A DNA stretch of 64,000 nucleotides from the NCBI GenBank assembly GCA_009693175.1, contig SHXT01000002.1:1-64000 (forward strand). The letters run 5' to 3'. This document shows positions 9,559 through 18,018 of the stretch, in pieces. The DNA comes from Candidatus Methylopumilus sp. (GTDB taxonomy: Bacteria > Pseudomonadota > Gammaproteobacteria > Burkholderiales > Methylophilaceae). The notes below the pieces were generated by a model, which saw only the letters and a program-made list of their open reading frames with translations, was not told where the DNA came from and searched no databases. Numbering within the stretch: the stretch's first letter is position 1; the number at the start of each line of letters is the position of its first letter. Position numbers and translations under genes: made by a program.

Positions 9559-10881
9559 TTGGCTCAAGATAATCTATTAGGTGCTTTTGGCAAGACGAGC
9601 GAATTAAAAGGTCGCATATTGTTTTGTCTTGGAGCGATCGTTGTTTATAGACTTGGTGCTCATATTCCAGTGCCTGGAATTGATCCACTTACGCTTAAAA
9701 AATTATTTGAATCTCAAAGCGGTGGCATATTAGGAATGTTTAATATGTTCTCTGGGGGTGCATTAAAAAGATTCACATTATTTGCACTAGGGATCATGCC
9801 TTATATTTCCGCATCGATCATTATGCAATTGCTTTCAGCGGCATCTCCACAGATTGAGCAATTAAAAAAAGATGGTGAAGCAGGAAGAAGATTGATAACA
9901 AAATACACGAGATATGGCACAGTATTTTTGGCTGCATTTCAGGCGTTAGGTATTTCAATAGCACTAGAATCACAACCCGGATTAGTTCTTGATCCTGGAT
10001 TGGCTTTTAGACTCACAACAGTTGTAACTTTAGTGAGCGGGACAATGTTTCTCATGTGGCTGGGTGAGCAAATTACTGAAAGAGGTATTGGTAACGGTAT
10101 TTCAATCATTATTTTTTCAGGCATTGTGGCTGGATTGCCTAATGCCATAGGAAGCACACTTGAATTAGCTAGGACAGGAGCATTTTCAATTGTGCTAGTT
10201 TTTTTCTTGTTTGCAGCAACAATTTTAGTAACAGCTCTGGTTGTTTTTGTAGAAAGAGGCCAGAGAAAAATTACTGTTAATTATGCAAAGAGGCAAGTAG
10301 GTAATAAGTTGTATGGAGGTCAAACCTCTCATTTACCCTTAAAGTTGAATATGGCTGGTGTGATTCCACCTATATTTGCATCAAGCATTATTTTATTTCC
10401 AGCAACTTTGGCTGGATGGTTTGGTTCTAGTGAAAAAATGTTATGGCTTAAAGATATTGGAGCTGCTATTTCACCAGGACAGCCGATTTATATTTTTCTA
10501 TTCGCAGTAGCGATAGTATTTTTCTGCTTTTTTTATACTGCTTTGGTATTTAATCCAAAGGAGACGGCAGATAACTTGAAAAAAGGTGGCGCGTTTGTTC
10601 CTGGAATTAGACCGGGAGAACAAACTGCAAAATATATCGACCAAATTATGGGGAGATTAACTTTAGTAGGAGCAGGTTATATAACACTTGTGTGTTTATT
10701 ACCTGAATTTTTAATACTTAAGTTTAATGTTCCTTTTTATTTTGGAGGTACATCGTTATTAATTATTGTAGTTGTGACGATGGATTTTATGACCCAGGTT
10801 CAATCTCATCTAATGTCATATCAGTATGAGGGATTACTTAAGAAAGCTAACTTTAAAGGCGGCACTAACGCGCTTAGGTAA
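9559..10881 (+). CDS. secY: Protein translocase channel subunit SecY
   Basis: This 440-residue inner-membrane protein has ten predicted transmembrane helices. Conserved segments include [13 protein letters not shown] near the start, the plug region, [14 protein letters not shown], and the cytoplasmic loop [18 protein letters not shown]. With SecE and SecG it forms the export channel used with SecA and the signal recognition particle. Translation appears to begin at TTG, with GAGA about 9 bases upstream; no ATG fits the conserved N-terminus. infA follows after 10 bases. Confidence 0.97.
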   Translation: MAQDNLLGAFGKTSELKGRILFCLGAIVVYRLGAHIPVPGIDPLTLKKLFESQSGGILGMFNMFSGGALKRFTLFALGIMPYISASIIMQLLSAASPQIEQLKKDGEAGRRLITKYTRYGTVFLAAFQALGISIALESQPGLVLDPGLAFRLTTVVTLVSGTMFLMWLGEQITERGIGNGISIIIFSGIVAGLPNAIGSTLELARTGAFSIVLVFFLFAATILVTALVVFVERGQRKITVNYAKRQVGNKLYGGQTSHLPLKLNMAGVIPPIFASSIILFPATLAGWFGSSEKMLWLKDIGAAISPGQPIYIFLFAVAIVFFCFFYTALVFNPKETADNLKKGGAFVPGIRPGEQTAKYIDQIMGRLTLVGAGYITLVCLLPEFLILKFNVPFYFGGTSLLIIVVVTMDFMTQVQSHLMSYQYEGLLKKANFKGGTNALR

Positions 10882-10891
10882 CCTTTAATTA

Positions 10892-11110
10892 ATGGCAAAA
10901 GAAGACACAATTGAGATGCAAGGGGAAATTATAGAAAATCTTCCAAATGCAACTTTTAGAGTTAAGTTGGAAAATGGCCATGTTGTATTAGGTTATATTT
11001 CAGGGAAAATGCGTATGAATTATATTCGTATTCTTCCAGGAGATAAGGTAACTGTTGAAATGACGCCTTATGATTTAACTAGAGCGAGAATTACGTTTAG
11101 AGTTAAATAG
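10892..11110 (+). CDS. infA: Translation initiation factor IF-1
   Basis: This 72-residue protein is the exact usual length of IF-1. It has the S1-like OB fold: [40 protein letters not shown] and [16 protein letters not shown]-1 occupies the A site during initiation. Location between secY and rpmJ is typical of betaproteobacteria and Gram-positives, and unlike E. coli, where infA is elsewhere. Confidence 0.98.
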   Translation: MAKEDTIEMQGEIIENLPNATFRVKLENGHVVLGYISGKMRMNYIRILPGDKVTVEMTPYDLTRARITFRVK

Positions 11111-11143
11111 GTAGTATTTAATTAAAATTTAAGAGGTATAAAA

Positions 11144-11257
11144 ATGAAAGTTCGTGCATCCGTAAAAACATTATGCCGAAACTGTAAAGTTGTTAGAAGA
11201 AGAGGTGTTGTGAGAGTAATTTGCTCAGACCCTCGACATAAGCAACGACAAGGATAA
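11144..11257 (+). CDS. rpmJ: 50S ribosomal protein L36 (zinc-binding type)
   Basis: This 37-residue gene is too short for the ORF track. It reads [20 protein letters not shown] followed by [17 protein letters not shown], which is L36 in full. Cys11, Cys14, Cys27 and His32 form the zinc ribbon of the C+ paralogue. An AAGAGG Shine-Dalgarno lies before the ATG at 11144. It closes the spc operon; an 84-base gap with a promoter for the alpha operon follows. Confidence 0.97.
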   Translation: MKVRASVKTLCRNCKVVRRRGVVRVICSDPRHKQRQG

Positions 11258-11262
11258 GGAAG

Positions 11263-11291
11263 GGTTGTTAATTGTTAAAAATTCAACAACC
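11263..11291 (+). promoter_or_regulatory. Inverted repeat at the alpha operon promoter
   Basis: GGTTGTT (11263-11269) and AACAACC (11285-11291) form a 7-bp inverted repeat with a 15-base loop that covers the -35 box predicted for the rpsM operon. No T-run follows directly. It could end spc transcription weakly or be a binding site. Its function is unproven. Confidence 0.4.
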
Positions 11292-11300
11292 TGTTAAAAT
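11272..11300 (+). promoter_or_regulatory. Candidate alpha operon promoter
   Basis: TTGTTA (11272-11277) and TAAAAT (11295-11300) are separated by 17 bases, with a TGT extended -10 element directly before the -10 hexamer. The site is about 40 bases before rpsM and would drive rpsM-rpsK-rpsD-rpoA-rplQ. Confidence 0.6.
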
Positions 11301-11341
11301 GTAAAGTTTTTTATTTAATTTGCTATTTTTTGGAGTGAGTT

Positions 11342-11704
11342 ATGGCTCGTATTGCTGGGGTTAATGTACCCGATCATCAACATGCAGAAATTGCTTTAAC
11401 AGCAATTTACGGCATTGGGCGAAATACCGCAAAAAAGATTTGTGTTGCGGCTGGAGTCATTGCGACTGCTAAATTAAAAGATTTGAACGATGCCGAGGTA
11501 GAAAAGCTTCGTGATCAAGTAGCAAAAATAAAAGTTGAAGGTGACTTACGAAGAGAAGTCACAATGAACATCAAGCGATTAATGGATCTTAGTTGCTATA
11601 GAGGTATAAGACATAGAAGAGGACTTCCAGTAAGAGGTCAAAGAACTAAAACGAATGCAAGAACAAGAAAAGGCCCTGTAAAAGCAATCAAACAGGCTAA
11701 ATAA
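11342..11704 (+). CDS. rpsM: 30S ribosomal protein S13
   Basis: This 120-residue protein begins [20 protein letters not shown] and carries [13 protein letters not shown], the helix-two-turn-helix, and the tail [21 protein letters not shown]13 lies in the 30S head and contacts P-site tRNA with its basic tail. It is the first gene of the alpha operon and has TTGGAGTGAG upstream as its ribosome binding region. Confidence 0.98.
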   Translation: MARIAGVNVPDHQHAEIALTAIYGIGRNTAKKICVAAGVIATAKLKDLNDAEVEKLRDQVAKIKVEGDLRREVTMNIKRLMDLSCYRGIRHRRGLPVRGQRTKTNARTRKGPVKAIKQAK

Positions 11705-11726
11705 AAAGATTTAAGGATTATTATTT

Positions 11727-12119
11727 ATGGCAATAAAAGCTAATGTTCGTGTAAAAAAGAAAGTTAAAAAAAATGTGGCGGAGGGCATTGCTCACGTTCA
11801 TGCATCTTTTAATAACACTATTATCACGATTACGGATAGACAAGGTAATACATTGTCATGGGCAACTTCTGGTGGCGCTGGATTTAAAGGCTCAAGAAAA
11901 AGTACACCGTTTGCAGCACAAGTTGCAGCAGAAATTGCGGGTAAAGCTGCTCAAGAATGTGGCGTAAAAAACCTTGAAGTGAAGATTAAAGGACCTGGTC
12001 CTGGAAGAGAATCTGCAGTACGTGCACTTAATGCTGCTGGATTTAAAATTACAAGCATTCAAGATGTGACACCAGTGCCACATAATGGTTGCCGTCCCCC
12101 AAAGAAAAGAAGAATTTAA
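11727..12119 (+). CDS. rpsK: 30S ribosomal protein S11
   Basis: This 130-residue protein contains [38 protein letters not shown] and the highly conserved tail [19 protein letters not shown]11 lies on the platform of the small subunit at the E site. Two shadow ORFs in other frames of this gene (11773 and 11892) are discarded. rpsD follows after 42 bases. Confidence 0.98.
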   Translation: MAIKANVRVKKKVKKNVAEGIAHVHASFNNTIITITDRQGNTLSWATSGGAGFKGSRKSTPFAAQVAAEIAGKAAQECGVKNLEVKIKGPGPGRESAVRALNAAGFKITSIQDVTPVPHNGCRPPKKRRI

Positions 12120-12161
12120 TAAGTTGAACGTTAAATCGTTCGTTGAAACAGGAGAGTTATT

Positions 12162-12791
12162 TTGGCAAGAAATCTAGATCCTAAATGTCGTCAATGTAGA
12201 AGAGAAGGCGAGAAACTTTTTCTTAAAGGAGAAAAATGTTTTACTGACAAATGTGCTATTGAAAAGCGCAACTTTCCTCCTGGCCAGCACGGACAAAGAA
12301 GAGCTAGTCGCTTATCAGATTACGGTGTTCAATTGAGAGAAAAACAAAAACTCAGAAGAATTTATGGAATTTTAGAGGCACAATTTAGAAGTTATTATGT
12401 CGAAGCTGAAAGAAGAAAAGGTATTACAGGTGAAAATCTTTTACAACTCTTAGAATGCAGATTAGATAATGTTGCGTATCGTATGGGTATGGGCGCTTCA
12501 AGAACAGAGGCTAGACAAATTGTGAGACATAATAGTCTTTTAGTGAATGGCCAAAGAGTTAATATCCCTTCATATCAAGTAAAACCAGGCGATGTACTTT
12601 CAGTTGCTCAAGCATCTATACAACAATTAAGAATTAAAGGTGCGATTGAAGCTGCTAAACAAAGGGGCTTTCCAGAATGGCTTGAAGTTGATGTAAAAGC
12701 ACTTAAAGGTACGTTTAAAAATAAACCTTTACGTGATGATTTACCTGCAACAATTAATGAATCTCTCGTTGTTGAGCTCTATTCAAAATAA
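12162..12791 (+). CDS. rpsD: 30S ribosomal protein S4 (with zinc-type cysteines)
   Basis: This 209-residue protein has the typical S4 RNA-binding domain [20 protein letters not shown] with [18 protein letters not shown]. Cys9, Cys12, Cys26 and Cys31 are present, the spacing of the zinc-binding C+ S4 form. S4 starts 30S assembly and represses the alpha operon in E. coli. Translation appears to begin at TTG with GGAGAG about 7 bases upstream, and the sequence [12 protein letters not shown] supports that start. Confidence 0.97.
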   Translation: MARNLDPKCRQCRREGEKLFLKGEKCFTDKCAIEKRNFPPGQHGQRRASRLSDYGVQLREKQKLRRIYGILEAQFRSYYVEAERRKGITGENLLQLLECRLDNVAYRMGMGASRTEARQIVRHNSLLVNGQRVNIPSYQVKPGDVLSVAQASIQQLRIKGAIEAAKQRGFPEWLEVDVKALKGTFKNKPLRDDLPATINESLVVELYSK

Positions 12792-12829
12792 TTAAATAAG
12801 ATTTTAAAAATTATTGATAAGGATACATA

Positions 12830-13816
12830 ATGCAAAACAGCCCTACAGAATATTTAAAACCCAGAATTGTAAATGTTGAAGTTATAAATCCAGTAAGAGC
12901 TCGAGTTACTTTAGAGCCTATGGAAAGAGGATTTGGCTTTACTTTAGGTAATGCATTAAGACGTGTTTTGTTGTCATCAATTCCTGGATTTGCAATTACA
13001 GAAGTTAAGATTGATGGGGTTGTTCATGAATATTCAACTCTAGATGGCGTTCAAGAAGATGTTGTTGATATTCTTTTAAATTTAAAAGGAGTTGCTTTAA
13101 AACTTCATAATAAATCTGAAGCAATCCTAACATTAAATAAAACAACTGAAGGCCCAGTTACAGCAGCTGATTTTGAAACAAATCACGATGCCGAAATTGT
13201 TAATCCAAATCATTTAATTGCACATCTTACAAAAGGTGGAAAATTAAATCTTGAAGTTAAAGTTGAAATGGGAAGAGGGTATCAACCAGTTCCAGCAAGA
13301 AGAAAATCAAATCAAGAAGATAGAATTTTAGGTTTTATTATGGTAGATGCTTCTTTTAGTCCAATTAATAAAGTAAGTTACTTTGTTGAGAGTGCTCGTG
13401 TAGAACAAAGAACAGACCTAGATAAATTAATTATGGATGTAGAAACTAATGGCGTCATTGATGCTGAAGAAGCAATTAGAGATGCTGCAAGAATTTTAAT
13501 GGGCCAGTTATCTGTATTTGCAAATTTAGAAAGTGCATTAACTGAAGTTGAAGTTAAACAAGCGCCTCAAGTAGACCCAGTTTTATTAAGACCAGTGGAT
13601 GATTTAGAATTAACCGTCAGATCTGCTAATTGTTTAAAAGCAGAAAATATTTATTATATTGGCGATCTAATTCAAAGGGGAGAAAATGAACTTTTAAAAG
13701 CTCCAAATCTTGGAAGAAAATCTCTTAATGAGATTAAAGATGTGCTCGCTTCTAAAGGCTTAACTTTAGGCATGAAATTAGAAAATTGGCCTCCAGCAAG
13801 CTTGGAAAAAGCGTAA
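12830..13816 (+). CDS. rpoA: RNA polymerase subunit alpha
   Basis: This 328-residue protein has the N-terminal dimerisation and assembly domain ([40 protein letters not shown]) and the C-terminal DNA-binding domain ([40 protein letters not shown]). The latter binds UP elements and activators. Length is standard. AAGGATAC lies upstream of the ATG, and rplQ follows after 31 bases. Confidence 0.98.
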   Translation: MQNSPTEYLKPRIVNVEVINPVRARVTLEPMERGFGFTLGNALRRVLLSSIPGFAITEVKIDGVVHEYSTLDGVQEDVVDILLNLKGVALKLHNKSEAILTLNKTTEGPVTAADFETNHDAEIVNPNHLIAHLTKGGKLNLEVKVEMGRGYQPVPARRKSNQEDRILGFIMVDASFSPINKVSYFVESARVEQRTDLDKLIMDVETNGVIDAEEAIRDAARILMGQLSVFANLESALTEVEVKQAPQVDPVLLRPVDDLELTVRSANCLKAENIYYIGDLIQRGENELLKAPNLGRKSLNEIKDVLASKGLTLGMKLENWPPASLEKA

Positions 13817-13847
13817 TAACTAAATAAAAAAATTTGAGGGTAAGAGT

Positions 13848-14249
13848 ATGCGTCACGCAAATAGCCATAGAAAACTAAATAGAACAAGCAGTCATCGACA
13901 AGCAATGTTGAGAAATATGGCTACTTCTCTATTGAAAAATGAGATTATTAAAACTACCTTACCAAAAGCTAAAGAGCTTAGAAAAGTAGCTGAACCTCTT
14001 ATTACATTAGCAAAAAATGCTACCTTGTCTAATAGACGTCTAGCATTTAGTCGTTTAAGAGATAGAGATATTGTAACTAAATTATTTTCTGAATTAGGTC
14101 CCCGATATAATGCAAGAAAAGGCGGGTATTTAAGAATATTGAAATGTGGTTTCCGAGATGGTGATAATGCACCAATGGCATTTGTTGAGCTTGTTGATAG
14201 ACCAATTGTTGAAGTTGCTGTTCCTAAAGAAGAAACGCTAGCACAATAG
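13848..14249 (+). CDS. rplQ: 50S ribosomal protein L17
   Basis: This 133-residue protein begins [20 protein letters not shown] and has [25 protein letters not shown]17 lies near the tunnel exit. It is the last gene of the alpha operon and is followed by a strong intrinsic terminator, matching the usual end of this locus. Confidence 0.98.
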   Translation: MRHANSHRKLNRTSSHRQAMLRNMATSLLKNEIIKTTLPKAKELRKVAEPLITLAKNATLSNRRLAFSRLRDRDIVTKLFSELGPRYNARKGGYLRILKCGFRDGDNAPMAFVELVDRPIVEVAVPKEETLAQ

Positions 14250-14261
14250 TTAAATATAAAT

Positions 14262-14291
14262 AAAAAAAGCCAGCTTATGCTGGCTTTTTTT
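14262..14291 (+). terminator. Intrinsic terminator of the ribosomal protein locus
   Basis: GCCAGC and GCTGGC flank a TTAT loop, with an A-run before and a seven-base T-run after. It lies 12 bases after the rplQ stop. The A/T symmetry also allows it to act on the opposite strand. Confidence 0.93.
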
Positions 14292-14353
14292 GCTTAAATT
14301 ATTAAAAATAAATCATAATGTCGTTAATTAAAAAAATCTGCGAAAAGTAAAAT

Positions 14354-15790
14354 ATGCAAGAAAATAAAAATTCTCAAGAAAGTCTCAAAGAGATACTTCA
14401 ACAGATCAATAAGCTACTTGAAAAGCATAAGCTTGTCGTAAATTTGGTCCACAAACAAGAAATGCCTAAACATCAACTTGTTGAAAATCTAGTCCATAAA
14501 CAAAATCTGAGGGAGCTTCATAAGCTCTTGGATTCATTACATCCTGCCGATGTTGCTTATATTCTTGAGGCGCTTCCGCTAGACCATCGTTTATATATTT
14601 GGGAGTTTGTAAAAGCTGATAGGGATGGCGACATTCTGCTTGAGGTATCTGATGCAGTGCGTCAAACACTGATTGCTGATATGGATAGTAGTGAACTTTT
14701 GGCAGCAGCAGAGCAACTTGATACAGATGAGATTGCTGATATTGCAGCTGACCTTCCAAAAGATGTTTTGCAAGATTTAATGGAAAGTTTGGACTCTCAA
14801 AATAGAGATAGACTTAAATCTGCATTATCTTATCCAGAAGAGTCTGTGGGCGCTTTGATGGATTTTGATATTGTTACCATTAGAGATGACATCACAATTG
14901 AAGTTGCCTTAAAATATTTAAGACGTTTGGATCATTTACCAAGTCTTACTGACAAAATATTTGTCGTTAATAGAAATGGCACGCTTCTAGGTGTTCTACC
15001 ATTAAAAAAGATTGTTATAAATGAGCCCGAACTTGAAGTGGCAAAAGTAATGGTTATAGACGTTGTGTTATTTCATCCTGAGGATATTGCACGAGATGCT
15101 GCAACAGCTTTCGAGAGATATGATTTGGTTACAGCGCCCGTTGTAAATCAGGATAAAAAACTAATTGGCAGAATTACGGTTGATGCCGTTATGGACTATA
15201 TTCGAGACGAGGCCGAGAGTGATAAGTTATCTATGGCTGGTTTGCGTGAGGAGGAAGATTTATTTTCATCCACTTGGAAATCCATTCAAAATAGATGGTC
15301 ATGGCTAGCCATTAATTTAGTCACCGCTTTAATGGCATCAAGAGTTATTGGACTATTTGAAGGGTCTATTGCCAAAGTTTCAGCATTAGCGGCTTTAATG
15401 CCTATTGTGGCAGGGATAGGAGGTAATTCAGGCAATCAGACAACAACAATGATCGTGAGAGCTTTAGCTCTAGGGCAAGTATCTTTGCAGAATATTAGAT
15501 CATTAATTTATAAAGAAATCGGTGTTGCTCTTTTGAATGGACTTCTATGGGGTGGTATTCTAGGTCTTATTGCGTTTGCACTATATGGAAATTATAAGCT
15601 CGGTCTGGTGATGACGGGAGCTATGACACTTAATTTATTACTTGCTTCAGTTATGGGTGTTCTTGTGCCACTTTTGATGAGTAAGTATGGAAAAGATCCT
15701 GCGGTAGGCTCAAGCGTACTTTTAACCGCAATGACTGATAGCGGAGGATTTTTTATATTTTTAGGGTTGGCGACAATTATTCTTCTATAA
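14354..15790 (+). CDS. mgtE: Magnesium transporter MgtE
   Basis: This 478-residue protein has the MgtE layout: a cytoplasmic helical N domain (LHPADVAYILEALPLDHR, DLPKDVLQDLMESLD), a CBS-domain pair (about residues 160-285), and a C-terminal channel of about five helices with MPIVAGIGGNSGNQTTTMIV, the Mg2+-pore motif. It imports Mg2+ under gating by bound Mg2+. Residues 24-50 hold a tandem duplication of about 15 residues (KHKLVVNLVHKQ / KHQLVENLVHKQ) not expected in the family. No Mg riboswitch is visible upstream. Confidence 0.95.
   Translation: MQENKNSQESLKEILQQINKLLEKHKLVVNLVHKQEMPKHQLVENLVHKQNLRELHKLLDSLHPADVAYILEALPLDHRLYIWEFVKADRDGDILLEVSDAVRQTLIADMDSSELLAAAEQLDTDEIADIAADLPKDVLQDLMESLDSQNRDRLKSALSYPEESVGALMDFDIVTIRDDITIEVALKYLRRLDHLPSLTDKIFVVNRNGTLLGVLPLKKIVINEPELEVAKVMVIDVVLFHPEDIARDAATAFERYDLVTAPVVNQDKKLIGRITVDAVMDYIRDEAESDKLSMAGLREEEDLFSSTWKSIQNRWSWLAINLVTALMASRVIGLFEGSIAKVSALAALMPIVAGIGGNSGNQTTTMIVRALALGQVSLQNIRSLIYKEIGVALLNGLLWGGILGLIAFALYGNYKLGLVMTGAMTLNLLLASVMGVLVPLLMSKYGKDPAVGSSVLLTAMTDSGGFFIFLGLATIILL
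14423..14503 (+). repeat. In-frame tandem duplication in the mgtE 5' end
   Basis: Two units of about 45 bases encode KHKLVVNLVHKQEMP and KHQLVENLVHKQNLR. Eleven of the first twelve positions are identical or similar. The DNA has diverged, mostly at third positions, so the event is old or under protein-level selection. It lengthens the N-terminal helix region before the MgtE N domain. Confidence 0.7.
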
Positions 15791-15801
15791 AGAAGAATTT
15801 T
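15779..15801 (+). terminator. Weak hairpin between mgtE and rpmG
   Basis: ATTCTTC and GAAGAAT form a 7-bp stem around TATAAA, followed by TTTT-like sequence. It overlaps the mgtE stop codon. The stem is AT-rich, so termination would be weak; the genes converge here with only 15 bases between them. Confidence 0.4.
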
Positions 15802-15805
15802 AGAA

Positions 15806-15961
15806 TTATTTAATTTTTGCTTCTTTATAAATGACATGTTTTCTAACAACAGGGTCAAATTTCTTGATCTCCATTTTGTCAGGCATAGTTCTTTTATTTT
15901 TTGTAGTTGTGTAGAAGTGGCCAGTACCAGCGCTTGATTCTAATTTTATTTTTTCACGCAT
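15806..15961 (-). CDS. rpmG: 50S ribosomal protein L33 (zinc-free type)
   Basis: This 51-residue gene is too short for the ORF track. It reads [20 protein letters not shown] then [20 protein letters not shown], which is L33. The CxxC zinc pairs are missing, as in the C- form. L33 binds near the E site of the large subunit. It lies 8 bases downstream of rpmB and must be cotranscribed with it. The antisense-like ORF 15592-15858 in the track is a shadow. Confidence 0.96.
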   Translation of the reverse strand: MREKIKLESSAGTGHFYTTTKNKRTMPDKMEIKKFDPVVRKHVIYKEAKIK

Positions 15962-15969
15962 AATATCCC

Positions 15970-16206
15970 TTAAACTTTTTGGCCGGCTGCACGCATTTTT
16001 TGAACAACAGCATCAATTCCTAGCTTATCGATTGTTCTGAGAGCTGTATTTGTGATTCTCATTGAAACCCAACGATTTTCACTTTCAAACCAAAATTTAC
16101 GATTTTGTAGATTTGGTAAAAAGCGTCTTTTAGTTTTGTTATTGGCGTGAGATACGTTGTTTCCAGACATTGGTTTTTTGCCGGTTAATTGACATACGCG
16201 AGCCAT
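15970..16206 (-). CDS. rpmB: 50S ribosomal protein L28
   Basis: This 78-residue protein starts [20 protein letters not shown] and contains [16 protein letters not shown], diagnostic of L28. It is the normal length for a proteobacterial zinc-free L28. It forms the usual rpmB-rpmG operon. A candidate promoter lies in the 85 bases between it and dut, so transcription need not come from coaBC-dut. Confidence 0.97.
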   Translation of the reverse strand: MARVCQLTGKKPMSGNNVSHANNKTKRRFLPNLQNRKFWFESENRWVSMRITNTALRTIDKLGIDAVVQKMRAAGQKV

Positions 16207-16252
16207 AATTTTAATCCTTATATTTATTGCAATAATTTCGAAAAAGAGTGTT

Positions 16253-16282
16253 ATTAAACCACATAAACCACTGTCTTTTCAA
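16253..16282 (-). promoter_or_regulatory. Candidate rpmBG promoter
   Basis: On the minus strand TTGAAA (16282-16277) and TTTAAT (16258-16253) are 18 bases apart, about 45 bases before the rpmB start. This is a consensus-based guess. Confidence 0.4.
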
Positions 16283-16291
16283 GTGAATTTG

Positions 16292-16744
16292 TTAGTTTTT
16301 ACCGGTACTTCCAAAGCCACCATCGCCTCGCACTGTTTGAGGGAATTCGTCCACAAGGTTAAATTGGGCCTGAATAACCGGAACAATGACTAATTGGGCT
16401 ATGCGCTCCATCGGATTAAGGAGAAAGGCATTTTCACTTCTATTCCAACAAGAAACTAGCAGTTGGCCTTGGTAGTCGGAGTCGATAAGACCTACTAGAT
16501 TTCCTAAAACGATCCCGTGTTTATGCCCTAACCCTGATCTTGGGAGAATAATGGCTGCATATGCAGGATTTTTAATGAAAATTGAAATTCCTGTTGGAAT
16601 AAGAAAGGTTCCACCAGGATTAATGGTTTGGACATGCTCAGTGCAAGCTCTTAGATCCAATCCAGCAGAGCCGGGGGAGGTATAACTTGGAAGCATTTCC
16701 TCGATACGCTTATCTAGGATTTTAAAATCAATTTTAAGAGACAT
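16292..16744 (-). CDS. dut: dUTP diphosphatase
   Basis: This 150-residue trimeric dUTPase has motif 1 [12 protein letters not shown], motif 3 [24 protein letters not shown] (catalytic Asp), [10 protein letters not shown], and the C-terminal arm [12 protein letters not shown] that closes over the active site. It hydrolyses dUTP to dUMP, which keeps uracil out of DNA and supplies thymidylate synthesis. It begins 1 base after the coaBC stop, as in the coaBC-dut pair of many proteobacteria. Confidence 0.97.
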   Translation of the reverse strand: MSLKIDFKILDKRIEEMLPSYTSPGSAGLDLRACTEHVQTINPGGTFLIPTGISIFIKNPAYAAIILPRSGLGHKHGIVLGNLVGLIDSDYQGQLLVSCWNRSENAFLLNPMERIAQLVIVPVIQAQFNLVDEFPQTVRGDGGFGSTGKN

Positions 16745-16745
16745 A

Positions 16746-17921
16746 TTAATTAATCCGACCCGCTATTTCTTCAAGTATTCTTTTTGATAAATTAATTTTA
16801 TTTGATTTTGGTAAATCAATAATATCTTTTTTATCCAATAAAGTAACTTTAGCATCTTCAAGACCCATGGATTCATGAACTAAATTAGCTACAACTAAAT
16901 CAAGATTCTTAGATATAAGTTTCTTTTTAGCATTTTCAATTAAATTTTCACTTTCTGCAGCAAAGCCTACTTTAAAAAGCTTTTTATAATTCTTACTCAC
17001 ATCACTTAAAATATCAATTGTAGGTTTAAGTTTAAGTGTAAAATTTTTACCATCTTTTTTTATTTTTCCTTTTAATATTTTTTCTGGTGTGAAATCAGAA
17101 ATAGCTGCTACGCTGATAAAAATATCTTGACTGCCTGCATGACCCATAACTTCCTTGTGCATCTCAGATACATTTTTTACATAAATGGTTTGTATGTGTT
17201 TCGAATTTTTATTTTTTGATGATGTTACTAATGTAACTTTAGCTCCCATTGATAATGCAGAATGGGCAATTGCTGAACCCATTTGTCCAGAACTCAAATT
17301 AGCAATACCCCTAACATCATCAATCATTTCAATTGTGCCGCCAGAGGTGATTAATATCTTTTTATTTTTTAAAATCTTTGGTGTGAAATAATCATTGATG
17401 GACTCTAATAATTCTTCACTTTCAATCATACGACCAAGGCCGATATCACCGCAAGCCTGCTCACCTGAATCTGGACCAAAGAAAATAACACCATCTTTTT
17501 TTAATTGGTTAATATTTCTTTGCGTAGCTGGATTGCTCCACATGTGCATATTCATAGCAGGCGCAACAGCAATCGGACAGGTTCTTGCTAAACAAATAGA
17601 CGACAAAAGATCATCTGAAAATCCATGTGTAAGTTTTGCAATAAAATTTGCGCTTGCAGGGGCGATAATAATTAATTTACTTTTTCTCGAAGTTTCAATA
17701 TGTGACATACCATTTTTTGAGGAGTCGCTCCATAAACTCCATAGCACTTCTTTACCAGAGAGCGCTTGAAATGTTAATGGGGCTACAAATTTTGTTGCTG
17801 ACTCGGTCATTACAACTTGAACATCATATTGATACTTCACAAGAAGGCGAGTAAGTTCAGCCGCTTTATAAGCAGCAATACCACCTGTAACTCCTAAAAT
17901 AATTCGATGTGAATTAGACAT
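16746..17921 (-). CDS. coaBC: Coenzyme A biosynthesis bifunctional protein CoaBC
   Basis: This 391-residue fused enzyme makes 4'-phosphopantetheine from 4'-phosphopantothenate and cysteine. The N-terminal FMN decarboxylase half (CoaC) has [18 protein letters not shown] and [16 protein letters not shown]. The C-terminal CTP-dependent ligase half (CoaB) has [20 protein letters not shown], and a lysine-rich KLKPTIDIL motif. It begins on the minus strand opposite cstA, with 97 bases between the divergent starts. Confidence 0.96.
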   Translation of the reverse strand: MSNSHRIILGVTGGIAAYKAAELTRLLVKYQYDVQVVMTESATKFVAPLTFQALSGKEVLWSLWSDSSKNGMSHIETSRKSKLIIIAPASANFIAKLTHGFSDDLLSSICLARTCPIAVAPAMNMHMWSNPATQRNINQLKKDGVIFFGPDSGEQACGDIGLGRMIESEELLESINDYFTPKILKNKKILITSGGTIEMIDDVRGIANLSSGQMGSAIAHSALSMGAKVTLVTSSKNKNSKHIQTIYVKNVSEMHKEVMGHAGSQDIFISVAAISDFTPEKILKGKIKKDGKNFTLKLKPTIDILSDVSKNYKKLFKVGFAAESENLIENAKKKLISKNLDLVVANLVHESMGLEDAKVTLLDKKDIIDLPKSNKINLSKRILEEIAGRIN

Positions 17922-17931
17922 AAATTAATGA

Positions 17932-17958
17932 TTGAAATGTTTATTTATTGCATATAAT
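17932..17958 (+). promoter_or_regulatory. Candidate cstA promoter
   Basis: TTGAAA (17932-17937) precedes a perfect TATAAT (17953-17958) with 15 bases between, shorter than the optimum. A small ATAGC-GAAA-GCTAT hairpin (17983-17996) lies downstream in the leader of cstA. I see no clear CRP site by eye. Confidence 0.4.
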
Positions 17959-18018
17959 TGAAAGAGATCAAGTATATCAAAGATAGCGAAAGCTATGAAT
18001 TTATTCTACGAGACATAA

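Noticed and set aside
11773-11967. Frame-shifted ORF inside rpsK
   Set aside because: It overlaps the S11 gene completely and has a biased, low-complexity composition expected from a shadow frame.
14292-14353. Possible Mg2+ riboswitch before mgtE
   Set aside because: Only 62 bases lie between the rplQ terminator and mgtE, too short for an M-box, and no matching stems were found.
15592-15858. Minus-strand ORF of 88 residues at the mgtE end
   Set aside because: It starts from TTG inside rpmG in another frame and runs antisense to mgtE. The true gene here is rpmG in the neighbouring frame.
17395-17769. Plus-strand ORF of 124 residues inside coaBC
   Set aside because: Antisense to the well-supported coaBC. 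No ribosome binding site or family features.
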